From positions 1,116,001-1,180,000 of the forward strand of contig NZ_CP022958.1 of assembly GCF_006496635.1 (NCBI RefSeq): 64,000 bases of DNA, written 5' to 3'. This document shows positions 47,153 through 55,759 of the stretch, in pieces. Under the pieces are notes generated by a model. That model was not told the origin of the DNA. It saw only the letters and a list, made by a program, of their open reading frames with translations, and ran no database searches. Position 1 is the first letter of the stretch. Every line of letters begins with the position of its first letter. Both the position numbers and the translations under genes were made by a program. Source of the stretch: Azoarcus sp. DD4. GTDB taxonomy: Bacteria > Pseudomonadota > Gammaproteobacteria > Burkholderiales > Rhodocyclaceae.

Positions 47153-48157
47153 ATGAAAATCCGTGCACTGCTGCTCGGCCTCGTCGCCGCAGGTCTGACC
47201 GCAACCGCCACTGCAGCCGACCCCATCGTCATCAAGTTCAGCCACGTCGTTGCCCAGGATACGCCCAAGGGCAAGGCGGCCGACAAGTTCAAGGAACTCG
47301 CCGAGAAATACACCTCCGGCGCGGTCAAGGTCGAAGTCTACCCCAACAGCACGCTGTACAAGGACAAGGAAGAAATGGAGGCGCTGCAGCTCGGCGCCGT
47401 GCAGATGCTCGCCCCGTCGCTGGCCAAGTTCGGCCCGCTCGGCGTGCGCGAGTTCGAAGTTTTCGACCTGCCCTTCATCTTCGACAACTACGAAGACCTG
47501 CACAAGGTGACCTACGGCGCTGTGGGCCAGCAGCTGTTCTCCAAGCTCGAACCCAAGGGTATTCGCGGCCTGGCCTACTGGGACAACGGCTTCAAGTCCT
47601 TCTCCGCCAATACGCCGATCAAGAAGCCGGACGATCTCAAGGGCAAGAAGATGCGCATCCAGTCCTCCAAGGTGCTGGAAGAGCAGATGCGCGAGCTGAA
47701 GTCGCTGCCGCAGGTAATGGCCTTCTCCGAGGTCTACCAGGCGCTGCAGACAGGGGTGGTCGATGGCACCGAGAACCCGATCTCGAACCTCTACACCCAG
47801 AAGATGCACGAGGTGCAGAAGCACCTGACGCTGACCGAACATGGCTACCTCGGCTACGCGGTCATCACCAACAAGAAGTTCTGGGACGGTCTGCCGGCCA
47901 ACGTGCGTACCTCGCTCGAGAAGGCGATGAAGGAGTCGACCGAGTACGCCAATAAGATCGCCAAGGAAGAGAACGACCTGTCGCTGGATTTGGTGAAGAA
48001 GTCCGGCAAGACCGAGGTCACCCAGCTGAGCGCGGACGAGCGTCTCGCCTTCAAGAAGGCGCTGGTGCCGGTACACAAGAAGATGGAGTCGCGTATCGGC
48101 GCCGAGCTGATCCAGTCCATCTACAAGGAAACCGGTTTCGACCCGGCCAAGCTGTAA
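47153..48157 (+). CDS. dctP: TRAP transporter C4-dicarboxylate-binding protein DctP
   Basis: DctP is the periplasmic protein that captures succinate, malate or fumarate and hands it to DctQM. The 334-residue precursor has a Sec signal peptide (about 1-22, ending TATAA). The mature part carries IVIKFSHVVAQDTPKGKAADKF and GKKMRIQSSKVL, whose arginine binds the substrate carboxylate in this family. The strong ribosome-binding site fits its need for high expression. A terminator separates it from dctQ. Confidence 0.93.
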   Translation: MKIRALLLGLVAAGLTATATAADPIVIKFSHVVAQDTPKGKAADKFKELAEKYTSGAVKVEVYPNSTLYKDKEEMEALQLGAVQMLAPSLAKFGPLGVREFEVFDLPFIFDNYEDLHKVTYGAVGQQLFSKLEPKGIRGLAYWDNGFKSFSANTPIKKPDDLKGKKMRIQSSKVLEEQMRELKSLPQVMAFSEVYQALQTGVVDGTENPISNLYTQKMHEVQKHLTLTEHGYLGYAVITNKKFWDGLPANVRTSLEKAMKESTEYANKIAKEENDLSLDLVKKSGKTEVTQLSADERLAFKKALVPVHKKMESRIGAELIQSIYKETGFDPAKL

Positions 48158-48175
48158 TCACCCGCTATTCATACA

Positions 48176-48213
48176 ACGCCCGCCAGCCGATCGCGCGCTT
48201 GCGGGCGTTTTTT
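48176..48213 (+). terminator. Intercistronic terminator/attenuator between dctP and dctQ
   Basis: ACGCCCGC (48176-48183) pairs with GCGGGCGT (48201-48208) and is followed by T6. It lies within the operon, so it probably terminates most transcripts after dctP while allowing some read-through into dctQM. Confidence 0.8.
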
Positions 48214-48230
48214 GTGACGGGAGACCTCAC

Positions 48231-48935
48231 ATGCTGAAAATTCTCGACCATATTGAGGAGTGGCTCATCACCTTCCTCATGGGTGCGGCGACCACGATCA
48301 TCTTTCTCTCGGTCGTGCATCGTTACGGTTCAGGTTGGGCCATTCCGGGTGTTCAGGACTGGCTGCTGTCGCTGAACATGGGCTGGGCGCAGGAGCTGAC
48401 CATCATCATGTTCGTGTGGATGGCGAAGTTCGGTGCAGCCTACGGTGTGCGTACCGGCATCCACGTTGGTGTCGATGTGCTGATCAACCGTCTGTCCGAG
48501 AGCAATCGTTCCAAATTCATCGTGATCGGCCTTGGCGCGGGTGCGCTGTTCACCGGTATCGTTGGCACGCTCGGTGCGACCTTCGTGCTGGAGAACGGGG
48601 CTCATTACCAGATACTCACCTGGCTGGGCATGGACGTCGGCGAACTCTACGAGGGGCCGACCACGCCCGACCTCGAATGGCCGACCTGGGTCGTGTACTC
48701 CGCGATTCCGTTGGGCTCCTACCTGATGTGCTTCCGCTTCCTGCAGGTGATGGTCGGCTTCATCAAGACCGGTGAGTTGCCGCACCATGATCACGGTCAT
48801 GTCGACGGCATCGACGAGGAGCACCTGCCGACCGATGTCAATTATCTGGACATGGGCGACAACCTGCATCCGCACGACCTGAAGCACAAACAGATCGGCG
48901 AAGGTCGCGATGGCGACCAGGGAGGCAAGAAATGA
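48231..48935 (+). CDS. dctQ: TRAP transporter small permease DctQ
   Basis: DctQ is the four-span small membrane subunit that connects DctP to DctM. The 234-residue product has four hydrophobic segments, with WAQELTIIMFVWMAKFGAAYGVRTGIHVGVD as the family signature. The C-terminal tail of about 45 residues is rich in histidine and acidic residues (for example PHHDHGHVDG) and would lie in the cytoplasm; I do not know it from typical DctQ proteins. The stop overlaps the dctM start. Confidence 0.93.
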   Translation: MLKILDHIEEWLITFLMGAATTIIFLSVVHRYGSGWAIPGVQDWLLSLNMGWAQELTIIMFVWMAKFGAAYGVRTGIHVGVDVLINRLSESNRSKFIVIGLGAGALFTGIVGTLGATFVLENGAHYQILTWLGMDVGELYEGPTTPDLEWPTWVVYSAIPLGSYLMCFRFLQVMVGFIKTGELPHHDHGHVDGIDEEHLPTDVNYLDMGDNLHPHDLKHKQIGEGRDGDQGGKK

Positions 48936-50215
48936 GTGCCGCAATCATCTTCGTCTTGCTGCTCGTCCTCATGCTGACGGGCATGCCGATCTCCATCTCG
49001 CTCGGCCTCACGGTGTTGACCTTCCTCTTCACCATGACACAGGTGCCGATCGAGTCGGTCGCGTTGAAGCTGTTCACCGGCATCGAGAAGTTCGAGATCA
49101 TGGCGATCCCGTTCTTCATCCTCGCCGGCAACTTCCTCACCCACGGTGGCGTGGCGCGGCGGATGATCAACTTCGCCACGGCCATGGTCGGTCACTGGCA
49201 TGGTGGTCTCGGTCTAGGCGGCGTGCTTGCCTGCGCGCTGTTCGCTGCGGTGTCCGGGTCGAGTCCGGCGACCGTGGTGGCGATCGGTGCCATTCTACTG
49301 CCGGCGATGGTGAAGCAAGGCTTTCCGAACAAGTTCGGCGCCGGCGTCATCACCACCTCGGGAGCGCTCGGCATCCTGATCCCGCCTTCCATCGTGATGG
49401 TCATGTACTCCGTGTCCACCAACACCTCGGTGGGTGCGCTGTTCATGGCGGGCGTGATTCCGGGCCTGCTGCTGGCGGCTTTCCTCGGCTTTGTCACCTG
49501 GAACCGTGCGCGCCGCTTCAGCTACCCGCGCATGCCGAAGGCGACCTGGGCGCAGCGCGCGAAGGCCTTCAAGGATTCGGCCTGGGGCTTGTTCCTGATC
49601 GTGGTGGTGATGGGTGGTATCTACACCGGCATCTTCACCCCGACCGAGGCGGCAGCGATGAGTGCGGCCTACGCCTTCTTCGTGGCGGTGTTCGTCTACA
49701 AGGATCTGAGCATGAAGGATGTGCCCAGGGTCCTGCTGAACTCCGCCAACATGAGCGCGATGCTGCTCTACATCATCACCAATGCTGTGCTGTTCTCCTT
49801 CCTGCTGACGCACGAGAACATTCCGCAGCAGATGGCCGACTTCATGATCGGCACCGGTGTCGGCGTAATCGGCTTCCTGATCATGGCCAACATCCTGATG
49901 CTGATCGCCGGCAACTTCATGGAGCCGTCGTCCATCGTGCTGATCCTGGCGCCGATCCTGTTCCCGATCGCGATCAAACTCGGTATCGATCCGGTGCATT
50001 TCGGCATCATCATGGTGGTGAACATGGAGGTCGGCATGTGTCACCCGCCGGTCGGTCTCAATCTCTATGTGGCGTCCGGCATCACCAAGATGGGCATTAC
50101 CGAGCTGACGGTGGCGGTGTGGCCGTGGCTGCTGTCCATGCTGGTGTTCCTGGTGCTCGTGACCTACGTGCCGGCGATCTCGCTGTGGCTGCCCAGAACG
50201 CTGGGCATGATGTAG
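48932..50215 (+). CDS. dctM: TRAP transporter large permease DctM
   Basis: DctM is the roughly twelve-span subunit that couples dicarboxylate uptake to the sodium gradient. The 427-residue product has family segments GMPISISLGLTVL, AIPFFILAGNFLTHGGVARRMI, SGSSPATVVAIG and the C-terminal HFGIIMVVNMEVGMCHPPVGLNLYV. Its start overlaps dctQ by four bases, so translation is probably coupled. A strong terminator closes the operon. Confidence 0.95.
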   Translation: MSAAIIFVLLLVLMLTGMPISISLGLTVLTFLFTMTQVPIESVALKLFTGIEKFEIMAIPFFILAGNFLTHGGVARRMINFATAMVGHWHGGLGLGGVLACALFAAVSGSSPATVVAIGAILLPAMVKQGFPNKFGAGVITTSGALGILIPPSIVMVMYSVSTNTSVGALFMAGVIPGLLLAAFLGFVTWNRARRFSYPRMPKATWAQRAKAFKDSAWGLFLIVVVMGGIYTGIFTPTEAAAMSAAYAFFVAVFVYKDLSMKDVPRVLLNSANMSAMLLYIITNAVLFSFLLTHENIPQQMADFMIGTGVGVIGFLIMANILMLIAGNFMEPSSIVLILAPILFPIAIKLGIDPVHFGIIMVVNMEVGMCHPPVGLNLYVASGITKMGITELTVAVWPWLLSMLVFLVLVTYVPAISLWLPRTLGMM

Positions 50216-50241
50216 CGCGGTGTTGAAGTCCTGGCGTTAAG

Positions 50242-50269
50242 AAAGCCCGGCCTAGAGCCGGGCTTTTTT
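50242..50269 (+). terminator. Intrinsic terminator of dctPQM
   Basis: A 10-bp perfect stem (50242-50251 with 50257-50266) has a five-base loop and runs into a T-tract to 50269. Confidence 0.9.
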
Positions 50270-50356
50270 CGTTCCGGGTGTTTCGCGGTGTATCGCGCGG
50301 CTGTCGATGCTGGCCTGCTCGGGTAAGATCACACCAAATTCTCCTTCAGGCGTTCC

Positions 50357-51004
50357 ATGGAAATCCTCGCCTCCTTCATCGATCTCTTTCTCCACCTCGA
50401 CCGCCATCTCGCCGAGTTGCTGGCCGACTATGGCAACTGGATCTACGCCATCCTGTTCCTGATCGTGTTCTGCGAAACGGGCCTGGTGGTGATGCCCTTC
50501 CTGCCGGGCGATTCGCTGCTGTTCATGGCAGGGGCGCTGGCGGCGGGCGGCGGCATGGATCCGGCGGTATTGATCGCGTCGCTCTTCGTTGCCGCGGTAT
50601 TGGGCGATTCGCTCAATTACGCGATCGGGCGGCGTTTCGGCAACAGGATCTCGCAGTGGCCGGACAGCCGCTTCTTCAACCGCAAGGCCCTGGAGCGCAC
50701 TCACGCGTTCTACGAACGGCACGGCGGCAAGACCGTCGTGATCGCCCGCTTCATGCCCATCATCCGCACCTTCGCGCCCTTCGTCGCCGGCATGGCCGAG
50801 ATGGACTATCGCCGCTTCCTCAGCTTCAACGTACTCGGCGGCGCCCTCTGGGTCGGGCCGCTGGTCATGGCGGGCTACTGGTTCGGCAACCTGCCGGTGG
50901 TGAAGAACAACCTTTCGGTGGTGATCATCGGCATCATCGTGCTGTCGCTGATGCCACTGGTGATTGGCTGGCTGCGCCAGCAAAGCGGCCGGGCCAGCGC
51001 CTGA
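50357..51004 (+). CDS. DedA-family membrane protein
   Basis: The 215-residue polytopic protein belongs to the DedA family, members of which are thought to move undecaprenyl phosphate or phospholipids across the inner membrane and to support proton homeostasis. The family motifs FLPGDSLLF, FAGRF.P-type ARFMPIIRTFAPFVAGMAEM and GALWVGPLVMAGYWFG are visible, with the essential acidic (FCETG) and arginine residues in place. It stands alone between the dct terminator and ndk. Confidence 0.9.
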   Translation: MEILASFIDLFLHLDRHLAELLADYGNWIYAILFLIVFCETGLVVMPFLPGDSLLFMAGALAAGGGMDPAVLIASLFVAAVLGDSLNYAIGRRFGNRISQWPDSRFFNRKALERTHAFYERHGGKTVVIARFMPIIRTFAPFVAGMAEMDYRRFLSFNVLGGALWVGPLVMAGYWFGNLPVVKNNLSVVIIGIIVLSLMPLVIGWLRQQSGRASA

Positions 51005-51047
51005 GGCGCGGCCTGTTACAGGCTGTCGCCGAGGTGTAGCGTAAACC

Positions 51048-51056
51048 TGCTAAAAT
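51048..51056 (+). promoter_or_regulatory. Extended -10 promoter candidate for ndk
   Basis: TGCTAAAAT (51048-51056) is an extended -10 match 35 bases before the ndk start. No clear -35 is visible. Confidence 0.45.
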
Positions 51057-51090
51057 TCCGCGTTTTGTCAAACACCCTCGGAGTTTTTCC

Positions 51091-51516
51091 ATGGCCATCG
51101 AACGCACCCTCTCCATCATCAAGCCCGACGCCGTCGCCAAGAACGTGATCGGTCAGATCTATTCCCGCTTCGAAGCTGCTGGCCTGAAGATCATCGCTGC
51201 CAAGATGGTGCACCTGTCCGAGCAGGAAGCCGGCCAGTTCTACGCCGTGCACAAGGAACGTCCCTTCTTCAAGGATCTGGTGTCCTTCATGACCTCCGGC
51301 CCGGTCATGATCCAGGCGCTGGAAGGCGAGAACGCCATTGCCAAGAACCGCGAGCTGATGGGCGCCACCGACCCGAAGAAGGCCGACAAGGGCACGATTC
51401 GCGCCGACTTCGCCGATTCCATCGACGCCAACGCGGTGCACGGCTCCGATGCGCCGGAAACCGCCGCCGTGGAAGTGGCCTTCTTCTTCCCGGGCATGAA
51501 CGTTTATTCCCGCTGA
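51091..51516 (+). CDS. ndk: Nucleoside diphosphate kinase Ndk
   Basis: Ndk balances nucleoside triphosphates by a ping-pong phosphohistidine mechanism. The 141-residue product starts MAIERTLSIIKPDAVAKN and contains the active-site His117 in NAVHGSDAPE. Ribosome-binding CGGAG precedes the ATG. It lies upstream of rlmN, as in many betaproteobacteria; a GC-rich dyad between them (about 51530-51586) may act as a partial terminator. Confidence 0.98.
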   Translation: MAIERTLSIIKPDAVAKNVIGQIYSRFEAAGLKIIAAKMVHLSEQEAGQFYAVHKERPFFKDLVSFMTSGPVMIQALEGENAIAKNRELMGATDPKKADKGTIRADFADSIDANAVHGSDAPETAAVEVAFFFPGMNVYSR

Positions 51517-51603
51517 GCGGTCCATCCTGACGGCCCGTCGCGCCCGCTTCGCGGTAGTTTCACTGCGAAACGCGCGGGCGGGCCGTTTGCGTTGGAGGCA
51601 AAC

Positions 51604-52734
51604 ATGAATATCCCGGTCAATCTGCTTGATTTCGATGTCGACGGTCTCGTCGCCTGGTTCGCCGGGCTGGGCGAGAAACCCTTTCGCGCCCGCCAGGTGA
51701 TGCGCTGGATGCATCGCGAAGGCTGCAGCGATTTCGACCAGATGACGGACGTGGCCAAGTCGTTGCGCGCGAAGCTCAAGGACATCGCGGTGATCCGCCC
51801 GCCGGTGCCGGTGCGCGATTCGGTGTCGAGTGACGGCACGCGCAAGTGGCTGCTCGATGTCGGCAATGCCAATGCGGTCGAGACGGTGTTCATCCCCGAG
51901 ACCAACCGCGGCACGCTGTGCATTTCCTCGCAGGCCGGCTGTGCGCTCGATTGCGCTTTCTGTTCCACCGGCAAGCAGGGTTTCAACCGCAACCTTACTG
52001 CGGGCGAGATCATCGGCCAGCTGTGGCTGGCGAACAACCTGCTGGGCGCTGCGCGCGATGCGGCAGCGGATCTCGAAGCAGATGAAAAGGACAACGGCCG
52101 CATCATCAGCAACGTGGTGATGATGGGCATGGGCGAGCCGCTGGCCAATTTCGACAACGTCGTCACCGCACTGCGGCTGATGCTGGACGATCACGCCTAC
52201 GGCTTGTCGCGCCGGCGGGTCACGGTGTCGACCTCGGGTATCGTGCCGGCGATCGATCGCCTACGCGACGAGTGTCCGGTGGCGCTGGCGGTGTCGCTGC
52301 ATGCATCGAACGACGCGTTGCGCGACCGGCTGGTGCCGATCAACCAGAAATATCCGTTGCGCGAACTCATGGCAGCCTGCCAGCGCTACCTCGATCGTGC
52401 GCCGCGGGATTTCATCACTTTCGAGTACGTGATGCTGGACGGGGTGAACGACCAGGATGTGCATGCACGTGAGTTGGTCGCGCTGGTGCGCGACGTACCG
52501 TGCAAATTCAACCTGATCCCCTTCAACCCCTTCCCGAACTCCGGTTTTCTGCGCTCTCCGGCGGATCGCATCCGCCGCTTTGCAGGTATCCTGATTGACG
52601 CTGGCATCGTCACCACCACGCGCAAGACGCGCGGCGACGATGTCGACGCCGCCTGCGGTCAGCTGGCGGGGCAGGTTCAGGACAAGACCCGGCGCACGGT
52701 GCGCCTCAAGCAGTCGATGGAGATTCGTTCATGA
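51604..52734 (+). CDS. rlmN: Dual-specificity RNA methyltransferase RlmN
   Basis: RlmN is a radical-SAM enzyme that methylates C2 of A2503 in 23S rRNA and A37 of some tRNAs. The 376-residue product has the CX3CX2C cluster at Cys113, Cys117 and Cys120, and the C-terminal cysteine that forms the methyl-carrying intermediate in RGDDVDAACGQL. The ATG at 51604 follows GGAGG by a few bases. A TTG four codons earlier is less likely. The stop overlaps pilF. Confidence 0.96.
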   Translation: MNIPVNLLDFDVDGLVAWFAGLGEKPFRARQVMRWMHREGCSDFDQMTDVAKSLRAKLKDIAVIRPPVPVRDSVSSDGTRKWLLDVGNANAVETVFIPETNRGTLCISSQAGCALDCAFCSTGKQGFNRNLTAGEIIGQLWLANNLLGAARDAAADLEADEKDNGRIISNVVMMGMGEPLANFDNVVTALRLMLDDHAYGLSRRRVTVSTSGIVPAIDRLRDECPVALAVSLHASNDALRDRLVPINQKYPLRELMAACQRYLDRAPRDFITFEYVMLDGVNDQDVHARELVALVRDVPCKFNLIPFNPFPNSGFLRSPADRIRRFAGILIDAGIVTTTRKTRGDDVDAACGQLAGQVQDKTRRTVRLKQSMEIRS

Positions 52735-53528
52735 TGCGTAGACTTGCGCCCCTGGCGTTGATGCTGATGGCCCTGCTCGGCGGTTGTGTGACGCCGATGC
52801 CGTCAGGGTCGGGCGCGGGCGCCAGCCGGCCGTGGTCGGAACTGCCGCCGGCAAATGCGGCGGAAGGACGCGCCAAGGTGCATGTGGATCTCGGCGTCGC
52901 CTATTTCGACGTCGGGCGCAACGATGTCGCACTCGACGAGGCGGGCATCGCGCTGAACGACAGCCCCGGATATCCGCCGGCCTATCACCTGCGCGCGCTG
53001 GTTTACATGGCGATCGACGATGTCGCTGCGGCTCGCGAGAACTTCGAGCAGGCGCTGTCGCGGGCGCCGGGGGATCCCGATTTCAACAACAGTTATGGCT
53101 GGTTCCTCTGCACGCAGGGCCGCGAGCAGGAAGGGATAGAGCGGCTCGCCGCTGCCGCGCGCAATCCCTACTATCGCTACGCGACGCGGCCTTACACCAA
53201 TGCCGGACTCTGCCATCTGCGGCTGAAGCAGGATGGCGCGGCCGAGGTCCAGTTCACGCATGCCCTCCAGGCCGATCCTCAAAACGGTGAAGCCTTGTAT
53301 CAGCTGGCGGCCATCGCCTATCGCAAGGGCAATTTCGAGGGCGCGCGCAGTCAGCTGATCCGGCTGCATCAGCTCCGTGGCCCATCCCCGGCTTCGGCCT
53401 GGCTGGGGCTGCGTGCCGAGCGCCGCCTGGGCAATCGCGACGGCGAGGCGAGCTACGCAGCGCAGTTGCGCAGCCGCTTCGCCAGTTCGCCGGAATATCA
53501 GTTGATGTCGCAAGGGAAGTACGAGTGA
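52731..53528 (+). CDS. pilF: Type IV pilus biogenesis lipoprotein PilF/PilW
   Basis: PilF (PilW) is the TPR pilotin that helps the secretin PilQ assemble in the outer membrane. The 265-residue product has a lipoprotein signal (ALLGGC, Cys19) followed by several TPR motifs from about residue 45, such as VHVDLGVAYFDVGRNDVALDEA and NNSYGWFLCTQGREQEGIERL. The latter is the PilF-type repeat. It overlaps rlmN and rodZ, the usual rlmN-pilF-rodZ-ispG order. No other pilus genes are in the window. Confidence 0.92.
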   Translation: MMRRLAPLALMLMALLGGCVTPMPSGSGAGASRPWSELPPANAAEGRAKVHVDLGVAYFDVGRNDVALDEAGIALNDSPGYPPAYHLRALVYMAIDDVAAARENFEQALSRAPGDPDFNNSYGWFLCTQGREQEGIERLAAAARNPYYRYATRPYTNAGLCHLRLKQDGAAEVQFTHALQADPQNGEALYQLAAIAYRKGNFEGARSQLIRLHQLRGPSPASAWLGLRAERRLGNRDGEASYAAQLRSRFASSPEYQLMSQGKYE

Positions 53529-54472
53529 GCAACACCGAACAGATCGCCGTGTCTGCCGATGTGGTGGCCGGTGCAGCGATGTCGCCGGGCGACCGCCTGC
53601 GGGCGGCGCGCGAGGCGCGGGGCGAGTCGCAGTCCGATGTCGCGCAGACGCTCAAGCTGTCGATGCGTCAGGTCGAGGCGCTGGAGCGGGGCGACTACGA
53701 TGCGCTGCCCGGGCCTGCCTTCGTGCGTGGCTTCATGCGCAACTACGCCCGCCACCTGGGCATCGATCCCGCGCCCTTGCTCGCAGCACTGAACGAGGGG
53801 GCTGTGGCGGCGCAGGTGGAGCTCGCACCGGTCTCCAACGCCGACGGTGACATGCCGTCGGGAGGCGGGCACGGCCGCAATGCTTCCGGTCCGGCCGCGA
53901 TCGTCGCGGTGTTCCTGCTTCTTGCTGTTCTCGCGGGTTGGTATTTCGACTGGTTCCAGACCGAACCGCCGGCAAGCCTTACGGGCGATACGCAAAGCGA
54001 GCCGGAGATGCCGCCACGTGGCGACGTTGCCGTTGAGCCCATCGTGGTCGCACCGCCCGCTCCCGCCCCTACCGACGCCGTGGCGCCGACTCCGGGCATG
54101 GCTGTGCCGCAGCCGATAGTCGAGTCGCAGGCGCTCAGCCCGTCGGCGCCGCCCCCTGCGGCTGTGCCGCAGGTGCCGCAACCGGCAGCCGCACCAGCCA
54201 CCGACGGAGCAGCACAGGCCGTACCCGACTCTGAGTCGCCGCAGTTGACGTTCCGCTTTGCCGGCGAGTCCTGGGTCGAGGTCCGTGATGCTGCCGGTAC
54301 CGTGGTTTATTCGGGCCTCGGTTCCGCCGGCAGTTCGCGCAACGTGCAGGGCCGTCCGCCTTTTGCACTGGTGGTTGGCAATGCCAAGGATGTCCGCCTC
54401 GAACTCAATGGCCGCGAGATCGACCTTCAGTCGCATACGCGTGGGACTGTGGCGCGCTTGAAGGTGCAATGA
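53525..54472 (+). CDS. rodZ: Cytoskeletal protein RodZ
   Basis: RodZ links the MreB cytoskeleton to the elongation machinery. The 315-residue product has an N-terminal Xre-type helix-turn-helix (about 20-85), one membrane span (about 123-141), a periplasmic proline/alanine-rich linker and a C-terminal DUF4115 domain (about 239-310, LTFRFAGESWVEVRDAAG). It starts at a GTG overlapping the pilF stop; ispG begins two bases after its stop. Confidence 0.93.
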   Translation: MSNTEQIAVSADVVAGAAMSPGDRLRAAREARGESQSDVAQTLKLSMRQVEALERGDYDALPGPAFVRGFMRNYARHLGIDPAPLLAALNEGAVAAQVELAPVSNADGDMPSGGGHGRNASGPAAIVAVFLLLAVLAGWYFDWFQTEPPASLTGDTQSEPEMPPRGDVAVEPIVVAPPAPAPTDAVAPTPGMAVPQPIVESQALSPSAPPPAAVPQVPQPAAAPATDGAAQAVPDSESPQLTFRFAGESWVEVRDAAGTVVYSGLGSAGSSRNVQGRPPFALVVGNAKDVRLELNGREIDLQSHTRGTVARLKVQ

Positions 54473-54473
54473 C

Positions 54474-55721
54474 ATGATCCAGAGTCTTCCGTCCTTTGGT
54501 CCGCGGGGTCGGCGACCGACGCGTCAGGTGCGCATCGGCCGCGTCCTTGTCGGATCGGACGCACCCGTCGTGGTGCAGTCCATGACCAACACCGACACCG
54601 CCGACGTGCTCGGCACCGCCATGCAGGTCGCCGAGTTGGCGCGTGCGGGCTCCGAGCTGGTTCGCATCACGGTGAACAACGAAGCGGCCGCCAAGGCCGT
54701 GCCCCATATCCGTGACCGCCTGCTGGCGCTCAACATGGACGTGCCGCTGGTCGGCGACTTCCACTACAACGGCCACAGGCTGCTGATGGACAACCCTGCG
54801 TGCGCCGAGGCGCTCGCCAAGCTGCGCATCAATCCGGGCAACGTCGGGGCCGGCACCAAGCGCGATCCTCAGTTCGCTGCCATCGTCGAGATGGCCTGCA
54901 AGTACGACAAGCCGGTGCGCATCGGCGTCAACTGGGGCAGCCTGGACCAGTCGGTGCTCGCCCGCATCATGGACGAGAACGCGAACCGCGCCGAGCCGCG
55001 CGATGCCGGCGCCGTAATGCGCGAGGCGCTGGTAGTGTCGGCGCTGGAGTCGGCGGCCAAGGCGGAAGAGTATGGCCTGTCCGGCGATCGCATCATCCTG
55101 TCGGCCAAGGTGTCGAGCGTGCAGGATCTCATCGCGGTTTATCGCGACATGGCGACGCGTTGCGACTACCCGCTGCATCTCGGTCTGACCGAGGCGGGCA
55201 TGGGCAGCAAGGGCATCGTCGCCTCGACCGCGGCGCTGTCGGTGCTGTTGCAGGAGGGTATCGGCGATACCATCCGCATCTCGCTGACGCCCGAGCCGAA
55301 CGGCAGTCGTACGCAGGAAGTGGTGGTCGCACAGGAGATCCTGCAGACCATGGGCTTGCGCGCGTTCACGCCGATGGTGACGGCCTGCCCGGGTTGCGGG
55401 CGCACCACCAGCACCTTCTTCCAGGAGCTTGCCTCCGGCATCCAGGGCTATGTGCGCGAGCAGATGCCGTCGTGGCGCGAACAATACGACGGCGTCGAGA
55501 ACATGACGCTGGCGGTGATGGGCTGTGTGGTTAACGGGCCGGGCGAGAGCAAGCATGCCAACATCGGCATCTCGCTGCCCGGCACCGGCGAGAGCCCGGC
55601 CGCGCCCGTGTTCGTCGACGGCGAGAAGACGGTGACCCTGCGCGGTGACAACATCGCCGCGGAATTCAAAGCCATCGTAGACAACTACGTGGCCACCAAG
55701 TACCCGAGAAAGCCGGGCTGA
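54474..55721 (+). CDS. ispG: 4-hydroxy-3-methylbut-2-enyl diphosphate synthase IspG
   Basis: IspG is the [4Fe-4S] enzyme for the penultimate step of the non-mevalonate isoprenoid pathway, which also feeds undecaprenyl phosphate synthesis. The 415-residue product has the TIM-barrel segments QSMTNTDT, RINPGNVG and RIGVNWGSLD, and the cluster cysteines in CPGCGRTT and MGCVVNGPGE. It is tightly packed after rodZ. Confidence 0.97.
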   Translation: MIQSLPSFGPRGRRPTRQVRIGRVLVGSDAPVVVQSMTNTDTADVLGTAMQVAELARAGSELVRITVNNEAAAKAVPHIRDRLLALNMDVPLVGDFHYNGHRLLMDNPACAEALAKLRINPGNVGAGTKRDPQFAAIVEMACKYDKPVRIGVNWGSLDQSVLARIMDENANRAEPRDAGAVMREALVVSALESAAKAEEYGLSGDRIILSAKVSSVQDLIAVYRDMATRCDYPLHLGLTEAGMGSKGIVASTAALSVLLQEGIGDTIRISLTPEPNGSRTQEVVVAQEILQTMGLRAFTPMVTACPGCGRTTSTFFQELASGIQGYVREQMPSWREQYDGVENMTLAVMGCVVNGPGESKHANIGISLPGTGESPAAPVFVDGEKTVTLRGDNIAAEFKAIVDNYVATKYPRKPG

Positions 55722-55759
55722 GGCCCGCAACACCGAAACCGGATAAACCGAACATACCG

